Positions 1 through 7,824 of a DNA stretch of 50,048 nt are shown piece by piece. The translations under genes and the position numbers were made by a program. The stretch spans positions 1-50,048 of the forward strand of contig CAZFNL010000085.1 in the NCBI GenBank assembly GCA_964520615.1. The letters are read 5' to 3'. The notes beneath the pieces were generated by a model that saw only the letters and a list, made by a program, of their open reading frames with translations, had not been told where the DNA came from and did no database searches. Each line of letters begins with the position of its first letter. The first letter of the stretch is position 1. Source of the stretch: JAMCUI01 sp964520615 (GTDB lineage Bacteria; Patescibacteriota; Microgenomatia; 2-02-FULL-39-11).

Positions 1-3
1 CAT

Positions 4-44
4 AGTAGTAGGATCTCCTTTCGTAAAAAGTGTGTCCTACTACT
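4..44. repeat. 10-bp inverted repeat (hairpin)
   Basis: AGTAGTAGGA at 4-13 is exactly complementary to TCCTACTACT at 35-44, with a 21-base loop. It lies downstream of the aldo/keto reductase stop (minus strand), so it could be a 3' hairpin or an end of something lying outside the window. There is no clear U-tract, so terminator activity is not supported. Confidence 0.4.
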
Positions 45-126
45 TTTGTATTGAGATTTCGTTAATAAAACAAGCTGGAGATCGATTTTCTACCCACTGT
101 CTTTATTGGAGACCCTATCCAGTCCT

Positions 127-1107
127 TCAGACATCCGCGGGGTAGAAATTTCTCAGCCATTTTTGTTTCTTTAGATAACTGATTTCCTCTTTTGAAAGTG
201 ATATGCCAATGCTCTTTATATTTTCTTCAACATGTCCGGGATTTCTCATGCCTACAATTGCTGTATCAGCCCCGTCAGGAAGAAGACAGAATTTCAGTGC
301 AATTTGCGTCATGGATCTTTGCGAATTAACAAGTTTATTTTTTATCGCATTTACCTTGTCAACAGTTTTTTTCAGTCTCTCCGGTATAAAATAATCCTTT
401 CTCCAGTCGTTAAAAGTAGTATTGCAGTCAAAAGTTCCGCTAAGTGACCCTTCGTCAAGCGGTACTCTTGCGACAATGCCTATATTTCTCTTTTTGGCAA
501 AGGGAAATAGTTTATTCTTGGGAGACTGGTCAAATATGTTGTATACGACCTGAATCACATCTATTTCTCCAGTAGCAACCAGTTTTAATGCGGAGTTGGG
601 GTCGTTATCGTTTATGGAAATACCGAAGTATTTTGCCGTACCTTCCTTTTTCAAGATTCGGAAAGCGTCCCGCCAGTCTGTCGATTTTATCCATTCATCA
701 AGCCATGTGTGGAGGAAAAGGATATCAATGGTGCGGTTGCCTAGGTTTTTGTAACTTTCTTTTGCCTTTTCTATAATCCATTCTTTTGGAAAGACCTCTT
801 CGATGTCTTTATTTCTTGCAGGCCAATGCCAGTCCATGGGAGGTACTTTAGTCGCAACGACAATTTCTTTATCCCCTAAAACATTAGCTATAAGCTTTTC
901 ACTATGCCCGTCCCCGTAGATGAGAGCCGTATCAAAGAAATTGACACCATTATTATAAGCATTTAGTAGTGATTGTTTGGAAGATTTATCGTCTGCCCTC
1001 CACATATCCTTCCATCTTAAAACCGGAGCCCCTCCCCCAATCCCCCATCCGCCAAATCCGATCCTGGAGACTTTCAGACCTGTTTTTCCTAAAGTTGTGT
1101 ACTGCAT
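127..1107 (-). CDS. Aldo/keto reductase
   Basis: This 326-residue protein is a complete TIM-barrel aldo/keto reductase, an NAD(P)H-dependent enzyme reducing aldehydes or ketones in the cytoplasm. The family start (LGKTGLKVSRIGFGGWGIGG) is at residues 6-25. The catalytic tetrad is visible as D59 and Y64 in FFDTALIYG, K87 in VATKVPP and H133 in FLHTW. The C-terminal cofactor-binding part is present (IVGMRNPGHVEEN). Length is normal for the family. The start codon is the first ATG after a TGC-TATAAT extended -10 about 20 nt upstream; no strong Shine-Dalgarno is seen. The gene is divergent from the small membrane gene and GH125 gene. The substrate cannot be told from sequence. Confidence 0.93.
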   Translation of the reverse strand: MQYTTLGKTGLKVSRIGFGGWGIGGGAPVLRWKDMWRADDKSSKQSLLNAYNNGVNFFDTALIYGDGHSEKLIANVLGDKEIVVATKVPPMDWHWPARNKDIEEVFPKEWIIEKAKESYKNLGNRTIDILFLHTWLDEWIKSTDWRDAFRILKKEGTAKYFGISINDNDPNSALKLVATGEIDVIQVVYNIFDQSPKNKLFPFAKKRNIGIVARVPLDEGSLSGTFDCNTTFNDWRKDYFIPERLKKTVDKVNAIKNKLVNSQRSMTQIALKFCLLPDGADTAIVGMRNPGHVEENIKSIGISLSKEEISYLKKQKWLRNFYPADV

Positions 1108-1127
1108 ATTAAAAATTGACTCTTTAG

Positions 1128-1133
1128 ATTATA
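1128..1133 (-). promoter_or_regulatory. Extended -10 promoter of the aldo/keto reductase
   Basis: On the minus strand TATAAT is preceded by TGC (extended -10 pattern TGN-TATAAT), 20 nt before the ATG at 1107. The predicted leader is about 13 nt. The same extended -10 pattern recurs before other genes in the window. Confidence 0.5.
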
Positions 1134-1215
1134 GCATGGGCAAAAGATTTTGCTCATCGGCTTTTCTACCTTTTATCATGATATTCTCATTTTATCCGTC
1201 TATTTTATTTACTAA

Positions 1216-1539
1216 ATGGAAATTGTATTTCTATTCCTTATAATACTTTGGTTTTTGGGTTATTTGACCATACCGGGGCTTATAATACCCAGATTTCCAC
1301 TTTTTTATATCAAAGGACACCCGATAAATTTATGGGATATATTCATATTTCTACTGGTGTTATACGCTATTGACGAAACTCCAAGTCCGTTCAGGGAGGT
1401 ATTTATTACTCTCCTTATACTATGGCTTCTGTCGACATTCGGGATAGTGGCATTGGTGGGATTTTCCCATATCCTTGTACTGGCTCTTATATTTGCCTTA
1501 TTTTTATCTCTTGTGGAGGGCAGGCAAAAAAAGCTATGA
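1216..1539 (+). CDS. Small hydrophobic membrane protein, unknown function
   Basis: The product has 107 residues and is almost entirely hydrophobic, with about four membrane segments (roughly residues 2-26, 37-52, 60-78 and 80-98), short polar links (HPINLWD, DETPSPFRE) and a basic tail EGRQKKL. I do not recognise the family. It is 21 nt upstream of the GH125 gene in the same direction, so the two are probably cotranscribed. A TATTTT at 1201-1206 lies nine bases before the ATG and no Shine-Dalgarno is visible, which would fit a near-leaderless transcript. A function in envelope glycan handling would be only guilt by association. Confidence 0.6.
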   Translation: MEIVFLFLIILWFLGYLTIPGLIIPRFPLFYIKGHPINLWDIFIFLLVLYAIDETPSPFREVFITLLILWLLSTFGIVALVGFSHILVLALIFALFLSLVEGRQKKL

Positions 1540-1560
1540 AAAAAAGTATAATGAAACTAT

Positions 1561-2901
1561 ATGCCCTACAGGAAATGCGACCAGATAATAAATTTTTCTC
1601 ATTTGCATGAGAGACCTTCTCCCCATGAAAGATTGTTTTGCAGTAAAACGATTGATGACATAACCGCAAAATTGGGAAACGAGATAAAAGACCCGGATAT
1701 AAGGAAAATGTTTTCGCAATGCTTTCCAAACGCACTAGATACTACAGTATATTACTCAGAAGATAGTGACGGTAAAAATAAAGATTCATTTATAATCACT
1801 GGGGATATACCAGCTATGTGGCTTCGTGATTCCACCAACCAAATCTGGCCGTATTTGCCATTTATAAAGAGTGATGAGGAGCTGAAGAACCTTTTTATTG
1901 GCCTGATTAACCGACAGGTGAAATGTGTCTTAAAAGATTCTTATGCCAATGCGTTTGAAAAAGATTGTTCGGTGTGGGAAAAAAAGTATGAACTTGATAG
2001 TCTTGGCTCTTTTTACAGGTTATCTGCGGGATATTTTGAGAAAACTGGTGATTTATCTCCATTTGGGGAAAACTGGATACAGGCAGTCCAAAAAAGTCTT
2101 CAGGTGTTGATATTTGAGCGCAGTACTGTCAGCAAGGAAAATTTGAGCTTGTTGTTCGGATATAGGACTAAATCGGGCCACCATCATCCTGCAGTCAGAC
2201 TAAGCGGCTACGGGTATCCCGGCAGACATTGCGGGTTGGTGCGTTCGGTTTTCAGGCCATCTGATGATGAGACGGTTTTTCCCTATATCACATCCTCAAA
2301 CGCTATGGTTTCAGTTTTCTTGAAGAAAGTTTCCATAATTCTCTTGAAAGTTTTGGCGTATGAAGAATCACAAAAGTCTTTAAGCTTGGCACATAGTATA
2401 GACCGCGGGATAAAGGAGTATTCAGTCATAAAACACAGGCAATTTGGCGAAATTTTTGCCTATGAAATTGACGGATTCGGATCATATTGCCTGATGGATG
2501 ATCCAAATGTTCCCAGTTTGTTAAGCCTGCCGTATATAGGGTACGTGAGTGAAGATAATGTAGTTTACCAAAACACCAGAAAATTCTTACTAGGAAAGCA
2601 CAACCCTTTTTTTGCCAAAGGTAATGCCGGTATGGGTATCACTTCGCCACATGTAGGGATAGTTGACAAGTTTTGGCCGATGGCGACAATTATGCAGGCT
2701 TTGACATCAAATGATGAGGAGGAAATAGGGCATTGTCTCTCAACTTTGAAAAATACTCACGCAAACACTTTTTTTATACATGAGGCAGTAGATATTGACG
2801 ATCCCCATAAATTTACAAGGCATTGGTTTTCGTGGGCGAATTCCCTTTTTGGGGAGTTAATTCTGAGTTTGTATAACAGGTATCCCCGTCTCTTGGGATA
2901 G
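1561..2901 (+). CDS. Glycoside hydrolase family 125 (exo-alpha-1,6-mannosidase type)
   Basis: A 446-residue GH125 (formerly DUF1237) protein. Known members remove non-reducing terminal alpha-1,6-linked mannose from glycans. Family signatures are RPSPHERLFCSK near residue 18, GDIPAMWLRDSTNQIWPY (81-98), SYANAFEKD, YELDSLGSFYRLSAGYF, GLVRSVFRPSDD, and a C-terminal block with NAGMGITSPHVGIVDKFWPM, THANTFFIHEAVD and HWFSWANSLFGEL; the Glu in HEAVD is a likely catalytic base by family comparison. There is no signal peptide, so it is predicted cytoplasmic, as in other bacterial members. Length is normal. The central stretch after residue 190 is less conserved (GYRTKSGHHHPAV) but in frame. It follows a small membrane protein gene. 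Confidence 0.9.
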   Translation: MPYRKCDQIINFSHLHERPSPHERLFCSKTIDDITAKLGNEIKDPDIRKMFSQCFPNALDTTVYYSEDSDGKNKDSFIITGDIPAMWLRDSTNQIWPYLPFIKSDEELKNLFIGLINRQVKCVLKDSYANAFEKDCSVWEKKYELDSLGSFYRLSAGYFEKTGDLSPFGENWIQAVQKSLQVLIFERSTVSKENLSLLFGYRTKSGHHHPAVRLSGYGYPGRHCGLVRSVFRPSDDETVFPYITSSNAMVSVFLKKVSIILLKVLAYEESQKSLSLAHSIDRGIKEYSVIKHRQFGEIFAYEIDGFGSYCLMDDPNVPSLLSLPYIGYVSEDNVVYQNTRKFLLGKHNPFFAKGNAGMGITSPHVGIVDKFWPMATIMQALTSNDEEEIGHCLSTLKNTHANTFFIHEAVDIDDPHKFTRHWFSWANSLFGELILSLYNRYPRLLG

Positions 2902-3173
2902 TATATAGATGAAGTGGTTTTTTTAACTCAATTATAATTAGAAGAGATGTGTATGATGCAAATTTTAGCTAGAAATCGTTCCCCCTATTAAATTTTTTTC
3001 CGATTTTGCTGAAAACGATGTAGAAAAGTTGTAACCTATAAATGATAAAGTAGCAGATAAGAAAATTATCACTTTTTAAGTTTTCAGAGAAGTGATGGCA
3101 TGTTATCTTTTTCTGTACAGCAGGGCGGCATACAGCCGATTAAATATACTAGCTAAGTTTTCACTGAAAAGTT

Positions 3174-3212
3174 ATGTTTGACGCACGGGAACTTCCTTAT
3201 ATACCGTATGTA
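3174..3212 (+). pseudogene. 5' fragment of the JAMM-motif gene interrupted by the IS630 element
   Basis: Removing the insertion sequence together with one copy of its TA target joins 3212 to 4341 in frame. The result is a new N-terminus, MFDARELPYIPYVEAAGPK, running directly into the downstream ORF. An in-frame TGA at 3165-3167 fixes the start region; GAAAAG lies before the ATG and TATACT (around 3145-3150) is a possible -10. The restored gene would encode 255 residues. The 272-nt gap between the GH125 stop and this ATG holds small hairpins (for example GATAA/TTATC) but no other gene. Confidence 0.75.
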
Positions 3213-3240
3213 TACCCACCTAACTCAGGTTTGCAACTTT
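3211..3240 (+). repeat. Left terminal inverted repeat of IS630 element
   Basis: It begins TATACCC and ends GTTTGCAACTTT; 23 of 30 bases match the reverse complement of 4311-4340. The transposase stop codon begins at its inner edge (TGA read from 3242 to 3240). Confidence 0.85.
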
Positions 3241-4268
3241 CAGGCGGGAATTAGCTGAAAATTATCGGATAACAGGGAAGACAACTCTTTCTGGTAAATG
3301 TTGAGATTTTTGAAGAAGTTAAGACTGGTTGTCCTGAATTCTTCAAAAGTTTCAAAATATCTGTTCCAGGTGGCCCTCTGGTGGAAGAATCTCCATAATC
3401 TCTCAATCAGATTAAGATTGGGTGAATAGGTCGGCAGGAATAAAAGCTTGAACCTCGGATGATGGAGTATCCAGCGTTTTACCACTCTGGCATGATGATG
3501 ACTGGCATTATCCAGAATTAAATATACTTTCCCGCTCTTTTGTTTCTTTCTGATTGTCTCAAGGAGATTGATGGTGGCTTCTTTGTTGATGGTTTCCTCC
3601 TCAAGTACAATGGCTGTTTTGTCATGGATATTTAAGGCTCCGTTAAGATTGATTCTATTTCTTCCGGTATTGGTCTTCACAAACTTATCATTGGCTTTTC
3701 CTTTTAAGATCCAGCCGTATGAGGGTTTGGTGTTGTGTTCCGGATGGGTGGAATCAAGGAAATAGATCCTGTCGTGTGTCTCAAGTTTTGCCTTGGTTTC
3801 CTCGTATGTTTTAAGAAATTCCTCCTGTTTTATCCTGTCTGCCTTTCCCGGGATAACTTTAGGTTTCTTGTAGGTGAATCCCAGCCTGTGGAGGAGTTTG
3901 GTAATGCCTATTAGGGAGAAGGAGATTCCGTATGTTTTCCGGATATGCTCAGCCGCATCTTTGGCTGTTCTTTGGGTATTATCCCGGAGAAATATCTTCA
4001 ATTCTTCTTCCTGACCGGCTGATAATCTTGTCCTGCCTCCGGTATACTGGTATTCCAGTAATCCGTTTATTCCTTTTTCCCGGTATTGTTCAACATAACG
4101 CCTTAAAGTAATCTCATCCAGAAGAAGAATCTTGGCCACCTGGGAATATTCATATCCTGCATTTAAGGAGAGAACCGCTTTTATCCTGTCAGCCAGTTTT
4201 TTATCTTTTATGGTTCGGTGGGCTTGTCTTAAGATTTTAACCTGTTCGTCTGTTAGGAAGCTGGGCAT
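3240..4268 (-). CDS. IS630-family transposase
   Basis: A 342-residue DDE transposase. The N-terminal part (about 1-130) holds two helix-turn-helix regions (SQVAKILLLDEITLRRYVEQ; then winged-helix RTAKDAAEHIRKTYG...LLHRLGFTYKKP). The catalytic domain has D172 (IYFLDSTHPEH), D253 (LILDNASHHHA) and E289 (SPNLNLIERLW), with 35 residues between the second D and the E, near the usual spacing for the family. No frameshift or internal stop is present, so it is likely active. The gene runs from just inside the right inverted repeat to the first base of the left one. It is transcribed against the host gene it interrupts. Confidence 0.95.
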   Translation of the reverse strand: MPSFLTDEQVKILRQAHRTIKDKKLADRIKAVLSLNAGYEYSQVAKILLLDEITLRRYVEQYREKGINGLLEYQYTGGRTRLSAGQEEELKIFLRDNTQRTAKDAAEHIRKTYGISFSLIGITKLLHRLGFTYKKPKVIPGKADRIKQEEFLKTYEETKAKLETHDRIYFLDSTHPEHNTKPSYGWILKGKANDKFVKTNTGRNRINLNGALNIHDKTAIVLEEETINKEATINLLETIRKKQKSGKVYLILDNASHHHARVVKRWILHHPRFKLLFLPTYSPNLNLIERLWRFFHQRATWNRYFETFEEFRTTSLNFFKNLNIYQKELSSLLSDNFQLIPA

Positions 4269-4298
4269 TAATACTATGAGATCATACCGGAAACCCGA

Positions 4299-5069
4299 TT
4301 GTCAAATTTCAAAGCTGCAAACTGGAGGAAGAGGGGTATAGAAGCAGCTGGACCTAAAGATATATTTAGGCAATATGCTTCTGTTTTAGGTTTAAGGGAA
4401 TTTCCTCGAAGTCCCAGTGAAATACCTCATCATGTGAGGTTGCCAAGGGAGGCAATTGGTGATTTAGGATATGTAGTTAAGTTAACTTCTGAGGATCCGA
4501 AGCATCGTGAACGGGATCAAAATGTCTATTTTCGAAAAGGCAACTTTGTAAAATCCAACATTTCAGTAGGTTCGGAATCAGGTACTAGCAAAACCGGAGA
4601 ATTAAAACGGAAACTGAGGTCAGCAATCGGAGAAAGGGCTTTTTTATCATTTCATACCCATCCTCAAGGCAGAGATACATTGTCTGAAGGTGATTTGGCA
4701 GTTGCGTTGGGAAATTCAAGCACCGATTTGATAGAAGCAATGATATCCCCAAAACGAGTAGTGGCACTATTTAGAACTAAACACGAAATTGATACTCCAA
4801 CCATACCTTTGGTCACTGAGAATCTAATTCTGGGCTATTTAAACAAAGCATATGGCAGGTTAGTAAAAAGATTTATTGGAAAAGCTTCCTATCAAGATAT
4901 TCGAACTAGACTAAATCTCGAGCGATTACAGTATTTAGAAGACAGAGGTGTTGCCGTACTCTATGCAGATATAACTCCGGACCAGATTTTGACCAATTTT
5001 AAGGACGGATTAGTTTTAACTAAAGTTACTCAGGATATGATCAGCAATCTGAAACTGGATCTTCTTTAG
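4299..5069 (+). CDS. JAMM/MPN-motif putative metallo-isopeptidase, 5'-disrupted
   Basis: The open frame is 256 residues, but its first 14 come from the insertion-sequence end; the native part begins EAAGPKDIFRQY at 4341. The protein has an exact JAMM zinc motif, H-x-H-x7-S-x2-D: H119, H121, S129 and D132 in SFHTHPQGRDTLSEGD, with E51 (REAIG) a candidate for the catalytic Glu. JAMM enzymes cleave isopeptide or related amide bonds (deubiquitinases, RadC-like and sulfur-carrier processing enzymes, some toxin-linked proteins). The C-terminal ~100 residues have no family I recognise. No ubiquitin-like, E1 or E2 gene is adjacent, so the partner is unknown. It could still be translated from the IS-derived ATG at 4299, giving a protein with altered N-terminus. 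Confidence 0.75.
   Translation: MSNFKAANWRKRGIEAAGPKDIFRQYASVLGLREFPRSPSEIPHHVRLPREAIGDLGYVVKLTSEDPKHRERDQNVYFRKGNFVKSNISVGSESGTSKTGELKRKLRSAIGERAFLSFHTHPQGRDTLSEGDLAVALGNSSTDLIEAMISPKRVVALFRTKHEIDTPTIPLVTENLILGYLNKAYGRLVKRFIGKASYQDIRTRLNLERLQYLEDRGVAVLYADITPDQILTNFKDGLVLTKVTQDMISNLKLDLL
4311..4340 (-). repeat. Right terminal inverted repeat of IS630 element
   Basis: The reverse complement starts TATACCCC and ends GTTTGCAGCTTT, pairing with 3211-3240. It lies within the N-terminal codons of the chimeric downstream ORF. Confidence 0.85.
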
Positions 5070-5275
5070 TTTCCCCTTTAGGTTATTTTATTTACATATC
5101 CGAATTGTTAACTCACCTTTCTTGAAGGATTGGGAAAGTCATTCTTCAGCAGTATCCTGTTGGTTTATAATAGTTTTCGTTATGAACAGTTCAGGCATTG
5201 AAACGCGGGATATTACTCTTTTCAACACACGTATTAGGGGATGTTTCTTTTTTAGCCTCATATTTGATAAAAATG

Positions 5276-5348
5276 TGAGCCGCCCGAGAGTCGAACTCGG
5301 AACCGACTCCTTAAGAGGGAGTTGCTCTGCCAATTGAGCTAGCGGCCC
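5276..5348 (-). tRNA. tRNA-Lys (CTT)
   Basis: Cloverleaf on the minus strand: acceptor GGGCCGC/GCGGCTC, anticodon stem ACTCC/GGAGT with loop CTCTTAA (anticodon CTT), T arm CCGAG-TTCGACT-CTCGG, discriminator A. No CCA is encoded. Confidence 0.95.
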
Positions 5349-5351
5349 TTC

Positions 5352-5388
5352 GGCACTTCGTGCCTCAGGGGCAAATGTTATTTGCCCC
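5352..5388. repeat. Two adjacent strong hairpins between GIY-YIG gene and tRNA-Lys
   Basis: GGCAC-ttc-GTGCC (5352-5364) is followed by GGGGCAAAT-gtt-ATTTGCCCC (5368-5388). They lie directly after the stop of the minus-strand GIY-YIG gene. Neither has a U-tract on either strand, so classical intrinsic termination is doubtful. Similar hairpins starting with CTTCGG and followed by CTCAG lie near other tRNAs here. Confidence 0.55.
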
Positions 5389-5405
5389 ATTAAGGTATAC
5401 TCTTT

Positions 5406-5693
5406 TTATATACTGATGAAATTATGATTCTTAGGCAGACAAGCTGCCCCATCTATTAAATTAAGTTTTTTCTTCCTTGACCAGCCTTTTATTTCAATTT
5501 CCCTTTTCAATGCTGAACTTTTATCTCTTTTATTTTCTAAATAAACTAGTTTTGCCGGTCGTCTAACACGTACAAATTTAGACCCTAATTTATCATCATT
5601 ATTATGTTCTTTCAACCGTCTGTTTAAATCCTGTGTAATTCCGGTATAAAGATAACCATCTCTGCATTTTAGAATATAAACTATCCAATTCAT
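5406..5693 (-). CDS. GIY-YIG domain protein (UPF0213/YhbQ-like)
   Basis: A single-domain 95-residue GIY-YIG protein. The signature is at the N-terminus (WIVYILKCRDGYLYTGIT), followed by the conserved NRRLKEHN and the R..ALKREIEIKGWSRKKKLNLI segment typical of the small UPF0213 family. These proteins have the UvrC/homing-endonuclease nuclease fold, but their cellular role is poorly defined. Length is normal. The gene sits between tRNA-Lys and tRNA-Arg, all on the minus strand. Confidence 0.92.
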   Translation of the reverse strand: MNWIVYILKCRDGYLYTGITQDLNRRLKEHNNDDKLGSKFVRVRRPAKLVYLENKRDKSSALKREIEIKGWSRKKKLNLIDGAACLPKNHNFISI

Positions 5694-5762
5694 TTATATA
5701 TTTTCAATAAAACATATACTTTGCGCTGAGTCCTTCAGGCACAAATTGCCTTCAGAGCGAAG

Positions 5763-5835
5763 CGCGCTCGGGGTGATTCGAACACCCAATCCCTTGTTCC
5801 GAAGACAAGTGCTTTATCCGTTAAGCTACGAGCGC
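5763..5835 (-). tRNA. tRNA-Arg (TCG)
   Basis: Minus-strand cloverleaf: acceptor GCGCTCG/CGAGCGC, anticodon stem CTTGT/ACAAG with loop CTTCGGA (anticodon TCG), T arm GGGTG-TTCGAAT-CACCC, discriminator G. A 7-9 bp hairpin (TGTCGCGTC at 5851-5859 with GACGCGACA at 5861-5869) lies between it and lepA. Confidence 0.95.
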
Positions 5836-5905
5836 CACGTCAAACTTGGCTGTCGCGTCAGACGCGACAATACGTCTGAGATTATTCGATTATATCATTT
5901 TCATA

Positions 5906-5911
5906 TATAAT
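5906..5911 (+). promoter_or_regulatory. -10 element of lepA
   Basis: TATAAT ends 12 nt before the ATG at 5924. If transcription starts about seven bases downstream, the leader is only about five bases. No good -35 is visible. Confidence 0.45.
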
Positions 5912-5923
5912 AGAGTACGTTTT

Positions 5924-7711
5924 ATGACTGATCAAAAAAATATCAGGAATTTTGCCATAGTAGCACATATTGACCACGGTAAAAGCACTCTGGCAGACAG
6001 ATTGCTTGAAGCTACGGGAACTATTGAGCCTCGGCTTATGAAAGAGCAGGTACTGGATAGCAATCCTATCGAGAGGGAGAGAGGTATCACGATAAAGCTT
6101 GCTCCGGTCAGAATGAAATATAGGTCAAACGGAGAGGAATACATACTAAACCTTATCGATACTCCGGGGCATGTGGATTTTTCCTATGAAGTGTCGAGGT
6201 CACTTGCAGCCTGTGAAGGGATCATTCTTGTAGTAGACGCCACCCAGGGTATACAAGCCCAAACTGTAGCTCATATGGCGCTTATAAAGGATAAAAACTT
6301 AAAGGTGATACCTGTCATAAACAAGATTGACCTTCCGACTGCAAAGATTGAAGAGACAAAAGCCGCGCTTTCACAGCTCTTCGGATTTGGTGAGGAGGAA
6401 ATGATCGAAATATCTGCAAAAAGCGGTACCAATATTGATAAAGTGTTGGGTGCCGTAATAGAAAGGATTCCAGCGCCGGGCGGAAATGAAACCGATCCAG
6501 TAAAAGCGTTGGTATTTTCCTCAGTTTATGACATCCATAAGGGAGTGGTGATATTTGTAAAAATTGTCGACGGTGAAATAAGTCAGGCACAATTTCGGTT
6601 TATGGCTTCCAAAGCAGTTTTTCACCCTGTGGATATAGGTGTTTTTACTCCTGAAATGAAAACAACCGGTAAACTGTCTACTGGGGAAGTAGGATATATT
6701 TCTACAGGTCTCAAGGACCTATCACTAGCCAGAGTCGGAGATACTATATCGGCTATTGACCAGAATATTGAGCCTCTGCCAGGTTACAAAGAGCCAAAAC
6801 CCATGGTATATCTTTCACTTTACCCAACAGACAGCAATGATTTCCTCATCCTGAGGGAATCTCTTGAGAAATTACATCTATCAGACAGCTCATTTACCTA
6901 TAAACTGCATTCGTCCCTGGCATTGGGGAAAGGATATCTTTGCGGCTTTTTGGGGCTATTGCATGCCGATATCATAAGGGAAAGGTTGGAAAAAGAGTTT
7001 CTTTTAAATGTGATTGCTACCGCTCCCACAGTAGAGTATGAAGTCGTCGTAGTGACTGGAGAAACAAAAAATGTGCATACGCCTGATGATTTCCCAGACC
7101 CATCCCAGATAAAGGAAATAAAAGAGCCGCTTATGTATACCACCATCTACTCGCCTTCTGAATATGTGGGGAATGTCATGCAACTTTGTGAAACAAAAAG
7201 GGCGCAGTATTTCAATTTGGAATATATCGGCAGCCAGGCAAAATTTACCTATCTTATTCCGCTTTCAGAGATGATAGTTGATTTTTTTGACGGGCTTAAG
7301 TCACAAACCTCAGGTTATGCCAGTCTGGACTACGAATTTTATGAAATGAGGAAAGTGGATGCCGTAAAAGTTGATATTCTCATAAACCATAAAAAGGTTG
7401 ACGCGTTTGCCCAGATTGTAGTCCGGGAAAAAGTGCAGAATGTCGCTGAAAAAATGGTATCAAGATTAAAGGAGCTTATCCCACGCCATCAGTTCCAGAT
7501 ACCTATCCAAGCGGCTATTGGCGGTAAAGTTGTAGCAAGATCGGATGTAAAGTCATTCAGAAAGGATGTCACCCAAAAACTTTATGGAGGAGACAGGACG
7601 AGGAAAGATAAGCTTCTTGAAGCGCAAAAAAAGGGAAAGAAAAAGATGAGGTCTGTAGGGAATGTGGATTTGCCTCAGGAAATTTTTTTTGATTTATATA
7701 AAAATACTTAG
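5924..7711 (+). CDS. lepA: Elongation factor 4 (LepA) GTPase
   Basis: A 595-residue LepA, the ribosome-bound GTPase that back-translocates or remodels stalled ribosomes. GTPase motifs are in order: G1 AHIDHGKST near residue 12, G2 RERGITIK, G3 DTPGH, G4 NKID and G5 SAKSG. The domain II, EF-G-like and LepA-specific C-terminal blocks follow (LHADIIRERLEKEF; TSGYASLDYEFYEMRKVD; CTD with KDVTQKLYGGDRTRKDKLLEAQKKGKKKMRSVG, here given by position near residues 545-580). Length matches the family. The frame is open back to 5846, but homology starts at MTDQKNIRN, so the start is ATG 5924. The stop codon lies within the first copy of a 42-bp direct repeat shared with the next, convergent gene. Confidence 0.97.
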   Translation: MTDQKNIRNFAIVAHIDHGKSTLADRLLEATGTIEPRLMKEQVLDSNPIERERGITIKLAPVRMKYRSNGEEYILNLIDTPGHVDFSYEVSRSLAACEGIILVVDATQGIQAQTVAHMALIKDKNLKVIPVINKIDLPTAKIEETKAALSQLFGFGEEEMIEISAKSGTNIDKVLGAVIERIPAPGGNETDPVKALVFSSVYDIHKGVVIFVKIVDGEISQAQFRFMASKAVFHPVDIGVFTPEMKTTGKLSTGEVGYISTGLKDLSLARVGDTISAIDQNIEPLPGYKEPKPMVYLSLYPTDSNDFLILRESLEKLHLSDSSFTYKLHSSLALGKGYLCGFLGLLHADIIRERLEKEFLLNVIATAPTVEYEVVVVTGETKNVHTPDDFPDPSQIKEIKEPLMYTTIYSPSEYVGNVMQLCETKRAQYFNLEYIGSQAKFTYLIPLSEMIVDFFDGLKSQTSGYASLDYEFYEMRKVDAVKVDILINHKKVDAFAQIVVREKVQNVAEKMVSRLKELIPRHQFQIPIQAAIGGKVVARSDVKSFRKDVTQKLYGGDRTRKDKLLEAQKKGKKKMRSVGNVDLPQEIFFDLYKNT

Positions 7712-7748
7712 ACTATTTCTTCTTTCTTCAGCTTGACGAAATGGGCCC
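7707..7748 (+). repeat. 42-bp perfect direct repeat, copy 1
   Basis: It starts CTTAGACTATTTC and ends ATGGGCCC, and is identical to 7783-7824, 76 bases downstream. It contains the lepA stop codon. Confidence 0.9.
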
Positions 7749-7782
7749 GTACTATACTTCTAGGATTTATCTGATAAAACTC

Positions 7783-7824
7783 CTTAGACTATTTCTTCTT
7801 TCTTCAGCTTGACGAAATGGGCCC
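7783..7824 (+). repeat. 42-bp perfect direct repeat, copy 2
   Basis: Identical to 7707-7748. This copy encodes the last residues (EWAHFVKLKKEEIV) and stop of the convergent membrane-protein gene, so copy 1 is probably the displaced duplicate. Confidence 0.9.

Larger units (their letters stand above)
3211..4340 (-). mobile_element. IS630-family insertion sequence, complete
   Basis: The element is 1126-1130 bp. It is bounded by 30-base imperfect terminal inverted repeats (23 of 30 positions match) at 3211-3240 and 4311-4340. The outermost bases are TATACCC on both ends, which fits an element starting TACCC and flanked by a duplicated TA, the target of IS630/Tc1 elements. It has one intact transposase gene. 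It is inserted 13 codons into the JAMM-motif gene, and precise loss would restore that reading frame. Confidence 0.9.

Noticed and set aside
4299..5069. Bacterial ubiquitin-like conjugation operon
   Set aside because: Only a JAMM motif is present; no E1, E2 or ubiquitin-like gene is found next to it.
5139..5261. 40-residue basic minus-strand ORF next to tRNA-Lys
   Set aside because: Too short and without recognisable features; cannot be told from chance.
5352..5388. Intrinsic terminators at the tRNA-adjacent hairpins
   Set aside because: Stems are strong but no U-tract follows on either strand.
5846..5923. N-terminal extension of lepA (26 residues)
   Set aside because: It overlaps the hairpin and promoter region after tRNA-Arg and has no similarity to LepA; homology begins at ATG 5924.
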